Source: Candidatus Hodarchaeota archaeon (GTDB lineage: Archaea > Asgardarchaeota > Heimdallarchaeia > Hodarchaeales > Hodarchaeaceae). From it: DNA of 63,051 nucleotides. Where the stretch lies: the NCBI GenBank assembly GCA_016840035.1, contig JAEOTC010000065.1, positions 1 through 63,051 on the forward strand. The letters are read 5' to 3'. Below, one piece after another: positions 35,704 through 43,780 of this stretch. The notes under the pieces were generated by a model, which was not told the origin of the DNA, ran no database searches, and worked only from the letters and a program-made list of their open reading frames with translations. Within the stretch, counting starts at the first letter, position 1; each line of letters starts with the position of its first letter. A program made the position numbers and the translations under genes.

Positions 35704-35839
35704 TTTTCCATCTGAAGCAATCTGAAAATAGAAGTTTTCTTTATAGAGAGCTGTAATATGAATGAAAATTACACCATTAGGAACTTAAGTTCTTTCACTA
35801 ACTACCAAATAATATCTTTCCAAAAATAAATGATTCCCA

Positions 35840-36637
35840 ATGACATTAGAACTAAATCAAATCTATAACATGGATTGTGTCGAAGGTCTATCTCAACTCG
35901 AGAGAAATTCAATAGATCTCTTACTAACTGATCCACCCTTTGGAATAGATTTCCACAAAGTGGGAAGCCAATACAATAGAAAACAAAAAGAACTTGGTAA
36001 AATGTATCATGAGGTTCCTGCTAGTGATTATTACGAATTTACATTGAGTTGGCTGAGTAAATGTCACAAAGTAATGAAAGCTGAGGCCAGTGGTTTTATA
36101 TTTAGTGGCTGGAATCATCTGGGAGATATATTGAACGCATTAACAGAGCTTAAGTTACGTATTATTAATCACTGCGTCTGGAAGTTTCAATTTGGCGTAT
36201 TCACAAAGAAGAGGTTTGTAACGAGTCATTATCATATCTTATACTTCACAAAACTAAAAATTAAAGATGATAAGCAGAGAACTTTCAATAGGATTCCTGA
36301 ATATAGTAGTTCTCCAGGAAAACTGTATTTTGAAGATGTCTGGAGAATTAAACGGGATTATCAGAAAGGGGGAGAAAAAACTCCTACCCGTCTTCCTCTG
36401 GCTGTTACTGACAAATGCATAAGAATGGCGAGTAATGAGGGTGATACAGTACTTGAACCATTCCTAGGAAGTGGAAGTGTAGTTTTATCAGCTATTAAAT
36501 ATAAGAGAAATTATGTTGGATTCGAAATCTCTGAAAAAATATTTCAAATTGCACAAAAACGGATAAATAGCTTGGAAAAAGACCTTAATTCTAAAGACAA
36601 AAGCTTAGAATTTTGGCTTAACCAAGATGGAAAATAA
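35840..36637 (+). CDS. DNA methyltransferase (N4-cytosine or N6-adenine), solitary
   Basis: A 265-residue beta-class methyltransferase. The catalytic motif IV reads TDPPFGIDF (Asp31 to Phe34) and comes first. The SAM-binding motif I is LEPFLGSGSV near the C-terminus, so the order is IV to I, as in the beta class. The target-recognition part lies between them (FGVFTKKRFVTSHYH). No restriction endonuclease or specificity gene is nearby, so it is an orphan that may serve epigenetic control or protection from a distant enzyme. The last helix carries a lysine-rich tail. DPPF is compatible with both N6-adenine and N4-cytosine activity. Confidence 0.88.
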   Translation: MTLELNQIYNMDCVEGLSQLERNSIDLLLTDPPFGIDFHKVGSQYNRKQKELGKMYHEVPASDYYEFTLSWLSKCHKVMKAEASGFIFSGWNHLGDILNALTELKLRIINHCVWKFQFGVFTKKRFVTSHYHILYFTKLKIKDDKQRTFNRIPEYSSSPGKLYFEDVWRIKRDYQKGGEKTPTRLPLAVTDKCIRMASNEGDTVLEPFLGSGSVVLSAIKYKRNYVGFEISEKIFQIAQKRINSLEKDLNSKDKSLEFWLNQDGK

Positions 36638-36711
36638 TAATTCAATTAATAGAGAAAATTGTTCAGATTAAGAACTTAAGGTTGATATTGTGTAGATTTC
36701 GGTGATGGCAA

Positions 36712-37722
36712 ATGGTTATCCTAGTTACCGGTGGTACAGGTCTAGTTGGATGGTTTCTGTTAGAAAAAATTGCCTCTACACCATCATTACATGAGAAAGG
36801 TTGTCGTGTTATTGTTCGTAACTCTGAAAGTAAAGAGAGGGTTGAAAAGCTAGGATTATCCCCAGTGAAAGCTGATTTAAATGATGTACCTAGTTTAAAG
36901 AAAGCAGTTGAAGATACAAGCTCAGTCATTCATCTTGCAGCAAGAGCGGATGATTGGGCCTCATGGAATGAATTATACAAAGCAAATGTGGAGGGGTTAC
37001 AAAATCTAATATCTGTATGTAGAAATACAAATACTGATCCTTTTATCTCTCATACGAGCACTACAGGTGTATATGGTCATTATATTCCAAGTACACCAAT
37101 TAAAGAGACATATCAGTTTAATCCCACAAGTATTTATCAAAAAAGTAAGTATTATCAAGAGAAATATCTTTGGAAACTAAAAGATGAAGAGGGATGGGAC
37201 AATTTTAGTCTTGTAAGATCCCCCAGTATTATCGGGCCAAGAGATACAAAAACTATAAGCGAAGTATTTAGACTGGTTTACGAGCATAAATTCCCTATTC
37301 TAAGAGGGGGTAATATGTACGCTACATTTATTCATCCTGTAGACCTAACTACTGCTTTACTTTTGCTAGATTCTTCTAAATCAAATTCAAGAGGACAAGC
37401 ATATAATATAAAGTCCTTTGAGTGTAAAATGATTGATTTTTTGGAATATGTGGTAAAATTAACTAAACCCGACAAACCTCCATCCTCTATGAATTATCGA
37501 TTAGTCTACACTATCGCTTTGTTATCTGAATTCTATTCTAAACTGACTGGGAGAAAAACGAATCTGAACAGATATAGAGTAACTAAATTCGCGAAAACAA
37601 GGCGCTATGATGATACTAAAATAAGAACAGAACTTAATTTTTCACCAGAAAAGACCATGGAGATTACTCTTGATGAATCATTTACTTGGTTAACAGAGCA
37701 GGGTTTATTCCCGCCAAGGTAA
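36712..37722 (+). CDS. NAD(P)-dependent epimerase/dehydratase (extended SDR)
   Basis: A 336-residue extended short-chain dehydrogenase. The Rossmann glycine motif TGGTGLVGWFL is at residues 6-16, and the active-site tyrosine and lysine are in SIYQKSKYYQEKY (YxxxK). Other conserved parts are VIHLAARADD, HTSTTGVYG and LVRSPSIIGPRD. It resembles 3-beta-hydroxysteroid dehydrogenase and UDP-sugar epimerase families. The likely substrate, a nucleotide sugar or a lipid-linked sterol or isoprenoid alcohol, cannot be determined. The preceding GGTGATGG supports the ATG at 36712. It stands 74 nt from the methyltransferase gene. Confidence 0.88.
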   Translation: MVILVTGGTGLVGWFLLEKIASTPSLHEKGCRVIVRNSESKERVEKLGLSPVKADLNDVPSLKKAVEDTSSVIHLAARADDWASWNELYKANVEGLQNLISVCRNTNTDPFISHTSTTGVYGHYIPSTPIKETYQFNPTSIYQKSKYYQEKYLWKLKDEEGWDNFSLVRSPSIIGPRDTKTISEVFRLVYEHKFPILRGGNMYATFIHPVDLTTALLLLDSSKSNSRGQAYNIKSFECKMIDFLEYVVKLTKPDKPPSSMNYRLVYTIALLSEFYSKLTGRKTNLNRYRVTKFAKTRRYDDTKIRTELNFSPEKTMEITLDESFTWLTEQGLFPPR

Positions 37723-37803
37723 GAAATCCCTCAAGATGACTTTTGTTTATTAGATATTGTCTAGAAGCTGTAATAGTAACCGAGAGAATATTTGAACATT
37801 TAG

Positions 37804-37812
37804 CTATAAATA
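37804..37812 (+). promoter_or_regulatory. TATA-like box upstream of the response regulator
   Basis: CTATAAATA within an A/T-rich stretch, 70-77 nt before the ATG at 37881. Transcription would then start near 37835. Found by eye. Confidence 0.35.
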
Positions 37813-37880
37813 AAAAATATCATGATTTCAGATGAATCGGATTTTTGTCCCCAATGACATGACTTTGGAAGTACCCACCT

Positions 37881-38846
37881 ATGAACGATGAGAATACAGA
37901 TCCATTGCTTACAGCGCGGGTATTATTAGTTGAGGATTCAAAAGATCACCAATTTTTGTTTATAAAACGACTTAATAATCTTGGAATCCATAATATTACA
38001 ATAAGTGAAACGGGAGAACAAGCCATTGATAAAATCAAAGGTGATCCTGATTTCGACTTAGTACTTGTGGACTATAATTTGCCAACTGGAATTTCTGGTA
38101 TTGAGGTGATCCGTGAAATTAGAAATCTAAATCCAGAGATACCAATAATCATGGTGACTGGCTTGGGCTCTGAACAAATTGCCGTACAAGCAATGAAATT
38201 AGGGATTCAAGATTACATCACCAAAGTGGACCTTCTACAAACGGATCTCAGTGATATTATTGTTCCTCTGTTACTCGAACGAAAAGTTCAACAGGAAACA
38301 TTATTGGCTAAACGGTTAAAGTCTGATCCAACTCAACTGTCAATATCTGTATTTAAATTTGGACAAGTAGGCCCAGAACCATATCTCACTTCCCCTCTAC
38401 CCTTCGAAAGTGCTTTTGAATCTGAACAAAGCCGAGAAAGTTTCCTTGTAAAGCTTGGTACACATTATATGTCAGCAACGGGTACAGGACATAACTATGC
38501 ACAGGGACTCTACGAACTCCCTGTACCAAGTCATAGGGTAGATATTGCCTTAGATGAACATGAAGATCAAGATAAACCCCCTAATCCCTTTAGCAAGTAT
38601 CATAGTTTAGTTTATGGATTTAGGATGACCGAAAAAGATCATTTTGATGAGCGAATCAAACTTAATAACTCCATGAATTACGGTTTGGTTGTTGTAATCT
38701 TTCCTATACTCTATCGTTCTATATTACCAAATAGGTCTATAATAGAAAGACGATTGAGTGAGTTGTTAAGCTCCTATCAAGATATGGAGGAGTTAAATAC
38801 TGCATTTTTAAAACGAGCACAGAATATCTTTTTCATAACATCATAA
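37881..38846 (+). CDS. Response regulator with C-terminal longin/roadblock-like module
   Basis: A 321-residue protein. The receiver domain (residues 12-130) has the acidic pocket VLLVEDSKD, the phospho-acceptor Asp64 in LVDYNLPTG, the threonine in IIMVTGLGS and the lysine in YITKVDL. The remaining 190 residues are not an HTH or enzyme. They start ISVFKFGQVGPEPYLTSPLP and include GTHYMSAT, GLYELPVPSHR, HSLVYGFRMTEKD and NYGLVVVIFPILYR. This is the strand-helix-strand pattern of longin/roadblock-type modules seen in archaeal small-GTPase regulators, an assignment by resemblance only. It may couple a two-component signal to GTPase or membrane-trafficking-like control. It ends 7 nt from the convergent TrmB gene stop. 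Confidence 0.85.
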   Translation: MNDENTDPLLTARVLLVEDSKDHQFLFIKRLNNLGIHNITISETGEQAIDKIKGDPDFDLVLVDYNLPTGISGIEVIREIRNLNPEIPIIMVTGLGSEQIAVQAMKLGIQDYITKVDLLQTDLSDIIVPLLLERKVQQETLLAKRLKSDPTQLSISVFKFGQVGPEPYLTSPLPFESAFESEQSRESFLVKLGTHYMSATGTGHNYAQGLYELPVPSHRVDIALDEHEDQDKPPNPFSKYHSLVYGFRMTEKDHFDERIKLNNSMNYGLVVVIFPILYRSILPNRSIIERRLSELLSSYQDMEELNTAFLKRAQNIFFITS

Positions 38847-38853
38847 AGAAACT

Positions 38854-39804
38854 TCAAGTTTTGGAATTCTCTTCTGAAAATTCTCTTTGAATTGTCTGTA
38901 GAGAAGATGCTAGAGAAGCAATGAGTCTTGCCAAATAAGAAAAAGACTTTACTATTTCTCTATTAGATGTTTGTACACCTAATATTTCAGATGATGGATC
39001 CTCTGATTTTAATAACAAGAATAAAATGCCATTTTCTTTTTCTGAATCTATCATTACAATGTTGGGTCGATTTTTTAAGAATTTACCGAAAGGATCTATC
39101 AGTTTATCAAGGTTTACGTCCATAGTTTGAAACATTGGAAAATTCAAGATATTTTCTATTTTATTTAGACTGATGCCTGTTATTGAATCCGAAATCTCAT
39201 CTAGTAATATATCTTCTGATAATGTCAGATATTCTTCATCTGTTAATACCAGTGAAACATTCACACCGCGCTGCCGAGCTTTTTTCAGCTCTTCTCCAAT
39301 CGGAAGTATAAATAAAGGTAAAACATTTGAAAAGATTTGATCAGTTGCTGTTTCTATGTTCTTCCTTAATAAACGAAAGATATGTTGCTTTCCTCTTATT
39401 ATTTGGATTTGATGTATTAACTCATTATCTTCTTCGTAAACTAAAGTATTAGAAATATGCTTAAATTGATCTAAAACTCGTATGGTAGCATTATCAATTG
39501 GATCCGTTAATTGTTGCTTTAATAACGCCACTAATTTTTCAGGTTCATACAAAAGACTATACATATTTGCAGAACCAGTAATTTCATCTACTTTTACTAC
39601 TCCTAAACCAATTAAAGAGTCAAGAACTTGATAGATCTTATTGCGTGGTACTTGAGATATCGAGGTTAGCTTTGAAGTCGGCATTGCATGCCCTGATTTG
39701 ACTAAAGCTACTAATACTCTAGCTTCATATTCCTTTAAACCTAACCTTGCTAAATCTGTAACCAAGGAAGAATGTTTGTCCTCCATATACGATTCAATCT
39801 CCAA
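38854..39804 (-). CDS. TrmB-family transcriptional regulator
   Basis: A 316-residue archaeal regulator. The N-terminal winged helix is characteristic: LARLGLKEYEARVLVALVKSGHAM, PTSKLTSISQVPRNKIYQVLDSL and the wing GVVKVDEITG (residues 15-75). A coiled linker and a C-terminal effector domain (about residues 125-310) follow; family members often bind sugars there. The sugar-binding signature is not obvious. It is divergent from the ABC exporter gene pair across a 220-nt gap, so it is a plausible regulator of it. A TATA-like box lies at 39853-39863 upstream on this strand. Confidence 0.85.
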   Translation of the reverse strand: MEIESYMEDKHSSLVTDLARLGLKEYEARVLVALVKSGHAMPTSKLTSISQVPRNKIYQVLDSLIGLGVVKVDEITGSANMYSLLYEPEKLVALLKQQLTDPIDNATIRVLDQFKHISNTLVYEEDNELIHQIQIIRGKQHIFRLLRKNIETATDQIFSNVLPLFILPIGEELKKARQRGVNVSLVLTDEEYLTLSEDILLDEISDSITGISLNKIENILNFPMFQTMDVNLDKLIDPFGKFLKNRPNIVMIDSEKENGILFLLLKSEDPSSEILGVQTSNREIVKSFSYLARLIASLASSLQTIQREFSEENSKT

Positions 39805-39852
39805 TAGGAATTGATCTTATTCTTTGAAACAGATATTGTAGGGGATCAGAAG

Positions 39853-39863
39853 TCTTATAAATG
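39853..39863 (-). promoter_or_regulatory. TATA-like box for the TrmB gene
   Basis: On the minus strand the sequence reads CATTTATAAGA, about 50 nt before the ATG. A start site 25 nt downstream would leave a short leader. Assigned by eye. Confidence 0.4.
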
Positions 39864-39945
39864 TTGCCACCCACAGTGAATACAGAAATAAGTTCAAATA
39901 AAAGAGAACAAAGCTCAAGAAAATTAGAGGAAACTCATTTAGATC

Positions 39946-39957
39946 AAAATATTTAAG
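39946..39957 (+). promoter_or_regulatory. TATA-like box for the ABC transporter genes
   Basis: CAAAATATTTAA with an A-rich preceding base run that could be a BRE. It lies about 70 nt before the TTG start at 40025, so transcription may begin near 39980. Assigned by eye. Confidence 0.4.
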
Positions 39958-40024
39958 CTAAAACTATTCCGAAATTCAATAAAATAGATAATTTTTCCTC
40001 ATATAAAATGAACAGGTGTAACGA

Positions 40025-40765
40025 TTGACTTATGATGTAGAATTAAAAGGGTTAAGTAAGAAATTTGGTCCAGTGACAGCTGTAGATAATATAGATTTAG
40101 AAATTAAACAAGGAGAAATTTTTTGTTTAGTCGGACCTAACGCGGCCGGTAAAACCACAACGATAAAATTAATTCTCGGTATTCTTAAACCTGAGAAAGG
40201 TGAATCTAGTATTCGGGTGAGAGGTTTTAATATTCCACAAGAAAAAAAGAAACTTAGGAGAATTATTGGCTATCTTCCACAAAGAAAAGCACTCTATGAT
40301 ATGCTTACTGCCCGTGAGAATATCGAATTCTTTGCTAAAGCCAAAGGATTATCAAATGAAGAAGCAAAAAATAATACAAAAGATCTAATTAAAAGGTTAT
40401 CCCTTACAGATCATCAAAATAAGCTAGCAGTACATTTATCTGGCGGAACGCAACAACGAACTGCTTTAGCATCTGCTATGGTAAGTAAACCCCAAATAGT
40501 CTTTTTAGATGAACCTACTGTTGGTTTAGACCCTGTATTAAGAAGGGAATTTTGGGAATACTTTAAAAAGATCGCTCAGTCCCAAAATACTACTATTTGT
40601 GTGACAACTCACTATTTAAATGAAGCAGAATGGGCTGATCGAGTAGGAGTTATGAGAGATGGGAAAATTATTGCTATAGAGACACCCCAGAACCTCATGG
40701 AACAAACAAACCAGAGAAATATGGAAAATATGTTCTTTGAATTACTAAAGGGGGAAATATCATGA
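40025..40765 (+). CDS. ABC transporter ATP-binding protein (ABC-2 exporter type)
   Basis: A 246-residue nucleotide-binding subunit. Walker A is GPNAAGKTT (residues 37-45), the Q loop is YLPQRKALYD, the signature is LSGGTQQRTALASAM (LSGGT rather than LSGGQ), and Walker B is IVFLDEPTVGLDP followed by the H loop VTTHY. Homologous proteins drive export of drugs, lipids or peptides. The start is TTG preceded by AGGTG. Its end overlaps the permease start by 4 nt (ATGA), so the two are translated together. It is divergent from the TrmB regulator. Confidence 0.95.
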   Translation: MTYDVELKGLSKKFGPVTAVDNIDLEIKQGEIFCLVGPNAAGKTTTIKLILGILKPEKGESSIRVRGFNIPQEKKKLRRIIGYLPQRKALYDMLTARENIEFFAKAKGLSNEEAKNNTKDLIKRLSLTDHQNKLAVHLSGGTQQRTALASAMVSKPQIVFLDEPTVGLDPVLRREFWEYFKKIAQSQNTTICVTTHYLNEAEWADRVGVMRDGKIIAIETPQNLMEQTNQRNMENMFFELLKGEIS

Positions 40766-41934
40766 GACTAACATTTCTTATTATGAGGAGACTTTTTCGT
40801 ACTTTAGTACGAGAACGTAGAACGATTGGTCTCGTTTTAGTCGCCCCAGTTCTTTTCATGGTTATGTACGGAATAGCATTTGGAGGAGCAATTGAACATG
40901 TACCTATCGCAATTGTCAACTTGGATAGTGATGCTGAAGTGGTAATAACTCAAACTATCACTGTAGGAATATTTGAAGTAAATATTACGGTGTTTAACGA
41001 AACCGTTTTAGCACTAGGTGATGCAATTACAGATACACTTCATGTGGATGACACGAGTGTAGATGTAACTATGTATACTGATTTTGAGGAAGCAAAGAGA
41101 TCTGTTGAAAATAAAGAATATACTTGTGCTCTCCTTATCCCTGAGAATTTTACGTATAATTTAGTCAGTCCACGGGGAGAAAACATCTCGTTAGAAATAT
41201 ATATTGATAATTCGATCCCCCAAGTAGGAGGAGTTGTCCTCCAGGCAATTCAAGAGTCTTTTCAGGAAGCTACTAGTGATTTTAGGGGCAATCTTGGGTT
41301 TAATATTAATTACGCTTACGGAGAGAATATTTCAACGATAGACTTCTTCACCCCAGGGATGATTGTATTTGGAGTATTCTTTTTCTCGTTCATTCTTGTG
41401 ATTATGACATTAATCGAGGAAAGGAGATCTGGAACGTTATCATTACTTCTACAATGTCCTTATGATAAAATTGAAATTATTCTAGGATATTTGGGTGCAT
41501 TTGCAGTGGTTAGTGCTGTCCAAACAACTTTAATTATAATTGTTGCAGGAGTTGTATTCCAAGTCACACTCGGAGCTACGATTGCAAATTATATTTCATT
41601 GTATATTGTAGCAATTATTTCTGGATGGACTGGGTTAGTACTTGCTATTTTTCTTTCAGCTTTTGCTAGATCCGAATTTCAGGCTGTACAATTCATACCA
41701 ATATCTATAATACCAATCTTGTTACTTTCGGGTATCGTTATCCCCCTTAACCAGATTCCTGAGATTATAAGGTGGATGAGCTACTTAATGCCTACTTCTC
41801 ATGCAGTGGATTTATTGAGGAAAATCTCAATAGAAGGATATATCCTTGAACCTTCAAATTTCGGCTTTTTATTTCAAATTGGGTTCTTAATTCTTCTTGT
41901 CGTTGCAAGCAGGTTAACTTTGAAGGAAAGTTGA
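40762..41934 (+). CDS. ABC-2 type permease
   Basis: A 390-residue membrane subunit of the ABC-2 family. A first helix (TIGLVLVAPVLFMVMYGIAFGG, residues 20-42) is followed by a 180-residue outside loop. Five more helices come after residue 195, including GMIVFGVFFFSFILVIMTLI and the final FLFQIGFLILLVVASRL. The loop NSTxQ-type segment (IYIDNSIPQVGG) is typical of the DrrB/YadH-like exporters. The start overlaps the ATPase stop. The substrate is unknown. Confidence 0.93.
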   Translation: MRLTFLIMRRLFRTLVRERRTIGLVLVAPVLFMVMYGIAFGGAIEHVPIAIVNLDSDAEVVITQTITVGIFEVNITVFNETVLALGDAITDTLHVDDTSVDVTMYTDFEEAKRSVENKEYTCALLIPENFTYNLVSPRGENISLEIYIDNSIPQVGGVVLQAIQESFQEATSDFRGNLGFNINYAYGENISTIDFFTPGMIVFGVFFFSFILVIMTLIEERRSGTLSLLLQCPYDKIEIILGYLGAFAVVSAVQTTLIIIVAGVVFQVTLGATIANYISLYIVAIISGWTGLVLAIFLSAFARSEFQAVQFIPISIIPILLLSGIVIPLNQIPEIIRWMSYLMPTSHAVDLLRKISIEGYILEPSNFGFLFQIGFLILLVVASRLTLKES

Positions 41935-41976
41935 AATTATATCATATTATTGAATATTACATAGAGAAATAAAAGT

Positions 41977-42666
41977 TCAAATTTGTGAAAGGATCGTAAT
42001 AAGATCCTTTCCAACAGAGGGGATTATCGACATTGGTTCATATCCCACCTCATCTGTTGGGAAATAATCTCCAAAAACTCCTGTCCGTACTAATATGACT
42101 TTTATTCCTGCATTACGTGCTGCAAGTAAGTCGACTAAAGTATCTCCAACAAAAATCACTTCATCTTTCCGAACCCCTAATTGCTTACAGGCAAATAATA
42201 ATGGGATAGGAGATGGTTTGGAAATACCAAGACTCTTTGACTCTACTAAGATATCAAAAAAATGGAGATGTGCATTAAATCGTTTTTTCAGTAATCTGGG
42301 CGAACCATTGGACACAATCCCGAGGAAATAACCTTCAGACTTTAAATCTGCTAAGGTTTTGACGACTTCAGGAAAGACATGTGGTGATTGATCCCATTTA
42401 AAAAATAACCACGTGGCCCGCATCATCCCCTTAAACAATCTTATCCAGGAAAGTTTGAAATCTGCTTTAATTGTAAGAAATAGTTCCGGTTTAAACCAAC
42501 CGTGTTTTTTGCCTGAATTGTATATGATACCCAACCGATGAAGGTACTTTCGTATATCCTTAGGAGAGGGATTAATCATAAATTCTTGAGCGATAAATTG
42601 AGGGAAAACGCGAAGAGTATCTACTAAAGTTCCGTCTAAATCAAATAGTACTGCTTTCGTTTTCAT
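41977..42666 (-). CDS. HAD-superfamily phosphatase (phosphoglycolate phosphatase-like)
   Basis: A 229-residue HAD hydrolase with an intact nucleophile in FDLDGTLVDT (residues 8-17), motif II in GIVSNGSP, the lysine in GISKPSPIPL and the acidic motif IV in FVGDTLVDLLAARNAG. The cap (residues 20-95) is helical, subclass C1. Typical substrates are small phosphate esters such as phosphoglycolate or phosphorylated sugars. Compare the nucleophile-less relative at 11.0 kb. It converges with the ABC permease gene with 42 nt between the stops. Confidence 0.9.
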   Translation of the reverse strand: MKTKAVLFDLDGTLVDTLRVFPQFIAQEFMINPSPKDIRKYLHRLGIIYNSGKKHGWFKPELFLTIKADFKLSWIRLFKGMMRATWLFFKWDQSPHVFPEVVKTLADLKSEGYFLGIVSNGSPRLLKKRFNAHLHFFDILVESKSLGISKPSPIPLLFACKQLGVRKDEVIFVGDTLVDLLAARNAGIKVILVRTGVFGDYFPTDEVGYEPMSIIPSVGKDLITILSQI

Positions 42667-42742
42667 AGCGAATTCTCTCAGTCAAGAAGCGAGGGGAAGC
42701 ATTCTTTAGATTTCTGTGTTTAAAAGTCAAAATGTTCCTTAG

Positions 42743-43687
42743 GTGATTAAAGTATCTGTACTCGGTTTAAAAAATCCTTTGATTTTATCACCTCTCGCAG
42801 AAATAACTATCCCTCCTTTTCGTAGGATTTGTGCGGAATTTGGGGCATTAACGATAAGTGAGATGACTTACGCAAAAGGTTTATTGTACAATGATCCAAA
42901 ATCCATTAGGAGGATCTCTCGATCCGAAAGCGAGAAAAAATTTGGTATCCAATTATTAACTAATTGTCCAAGCGATCTAGGAGAAGCAGTTGAGCTTATT
43001 GAAAAGAATAACTGGTCTGATTTTATAGAATTAAATCTAGGTTGTCCCAAACCTAAAATTACAAATGCAGATCTAGGAGCAAAGCTTTTAATCCCGAAGA
43101 ATAGAAAAAGACTGACTGAATTACTGGAAATTGGTGCTTCAACATCCAAATTACCTTTTTCAATTAAGATTCGTCTAGGATATGAAAAACTATCATTGTT
43201 TGAGGTTATTGATCTCGCTGAAACAGCCGATATAGCATTTATAACTCTCCACGCTCGTTTAGCAACTGAAAATTACCTAAATCCGGCGAAATGGGAATAT
43301 TGGAGGAAAGCTGTTGAGAATACTTCTCTACCAATAATTGCAAACGGTGACATTAAATCATATAACCAAGCAACTGAAGTAATTTCTGAATATGGTGTAA
43401 AAGGTGCTGCAATCGGTAGGTTCGCACGAGGTAATCCCCAAATATTCCAAAAAGAGAGTAAAATACCATCACTCGAGATCTATGACAAATTAATTTCTTA
43501 TATGAGGAATTCCCCCTATTTTAATCTCTTTAATCTTAGAGTACAATCTGCAGACTTCTTAAAACATTTTAGATATGCTGCAGGAGCTAGAAAACAGATT
43601 CTCTCAATGTCTAATAGAGAAGAGATAATCGAACATACTCGAAAAAAGCTAGCAGGATTCCAGGAAGAAAAGAATAAAAAAATATAA
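42743..43687 (+). CDS. tRNA-dihydrouridine synthase (Dus) family
   Basis: Reduces uridine to dihydrouridine in tRNA using FMN and NAD(P)H. LILSPLAEITIPPFRRICAEFGA opens the FMN barrel, ELNLGCPKPKI carries the active-site cysteine, SIKIRLGYE contains the conserved lysine-arginine pair, and ITLHARLATENY is the substrate-side histidine strand. IIANGDIKS and GAAIGRFARGNPQIF are the phosphate-binding end. The 314 residues are about the family norm. The GTG is the first possible start because an in-frame TAG directly precedes it, and no clear ribosome site is visible, so the mRNA may be leaderless. Confidence 0.93.
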   Translation: MIKVSVLGLKNPLILSPLAEITIPPFRRICAEFGALTISEMTYAKGLLYNDPKSIRRISRSESEKKFGIQLLTNCPSDLGEAVELIEKNNWSDFIELNLGCPKPKITNADLGAKLLIPKNRKRLTELLEIGASTSKLPFSIKIRLGYEKLSLFEVIDLAETADIAFITLHARLATENYLNPAKWEYWRKAVENTSLPIIANGDIKSYNQATEVISEYGVKGAAIGRFARGNPQIFQKESKIPSLEIYDKLISYMRNSPYFNLFNLRVQSADFLKHFRYAAGARKQILSMSNREEIIEHTRKKLAGFQEEKNKKI

Positions 43688-43780
43688 ATTTCAAAGGAGA
43701 ATTGAATCTATCCAAAATTAAACCCTTATTTACCGAATTGTTCTTAGAAAATCTATTGATTTAGTTTAAAGCTGATTTTT

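Noticed and set aside
40448..40495. LSGGT instead of LSGGQ in the ABC ATPase as a defect
   Set aside because: This last position varies within ABC-2 exporters, so it is not strong evidence of loss of function.
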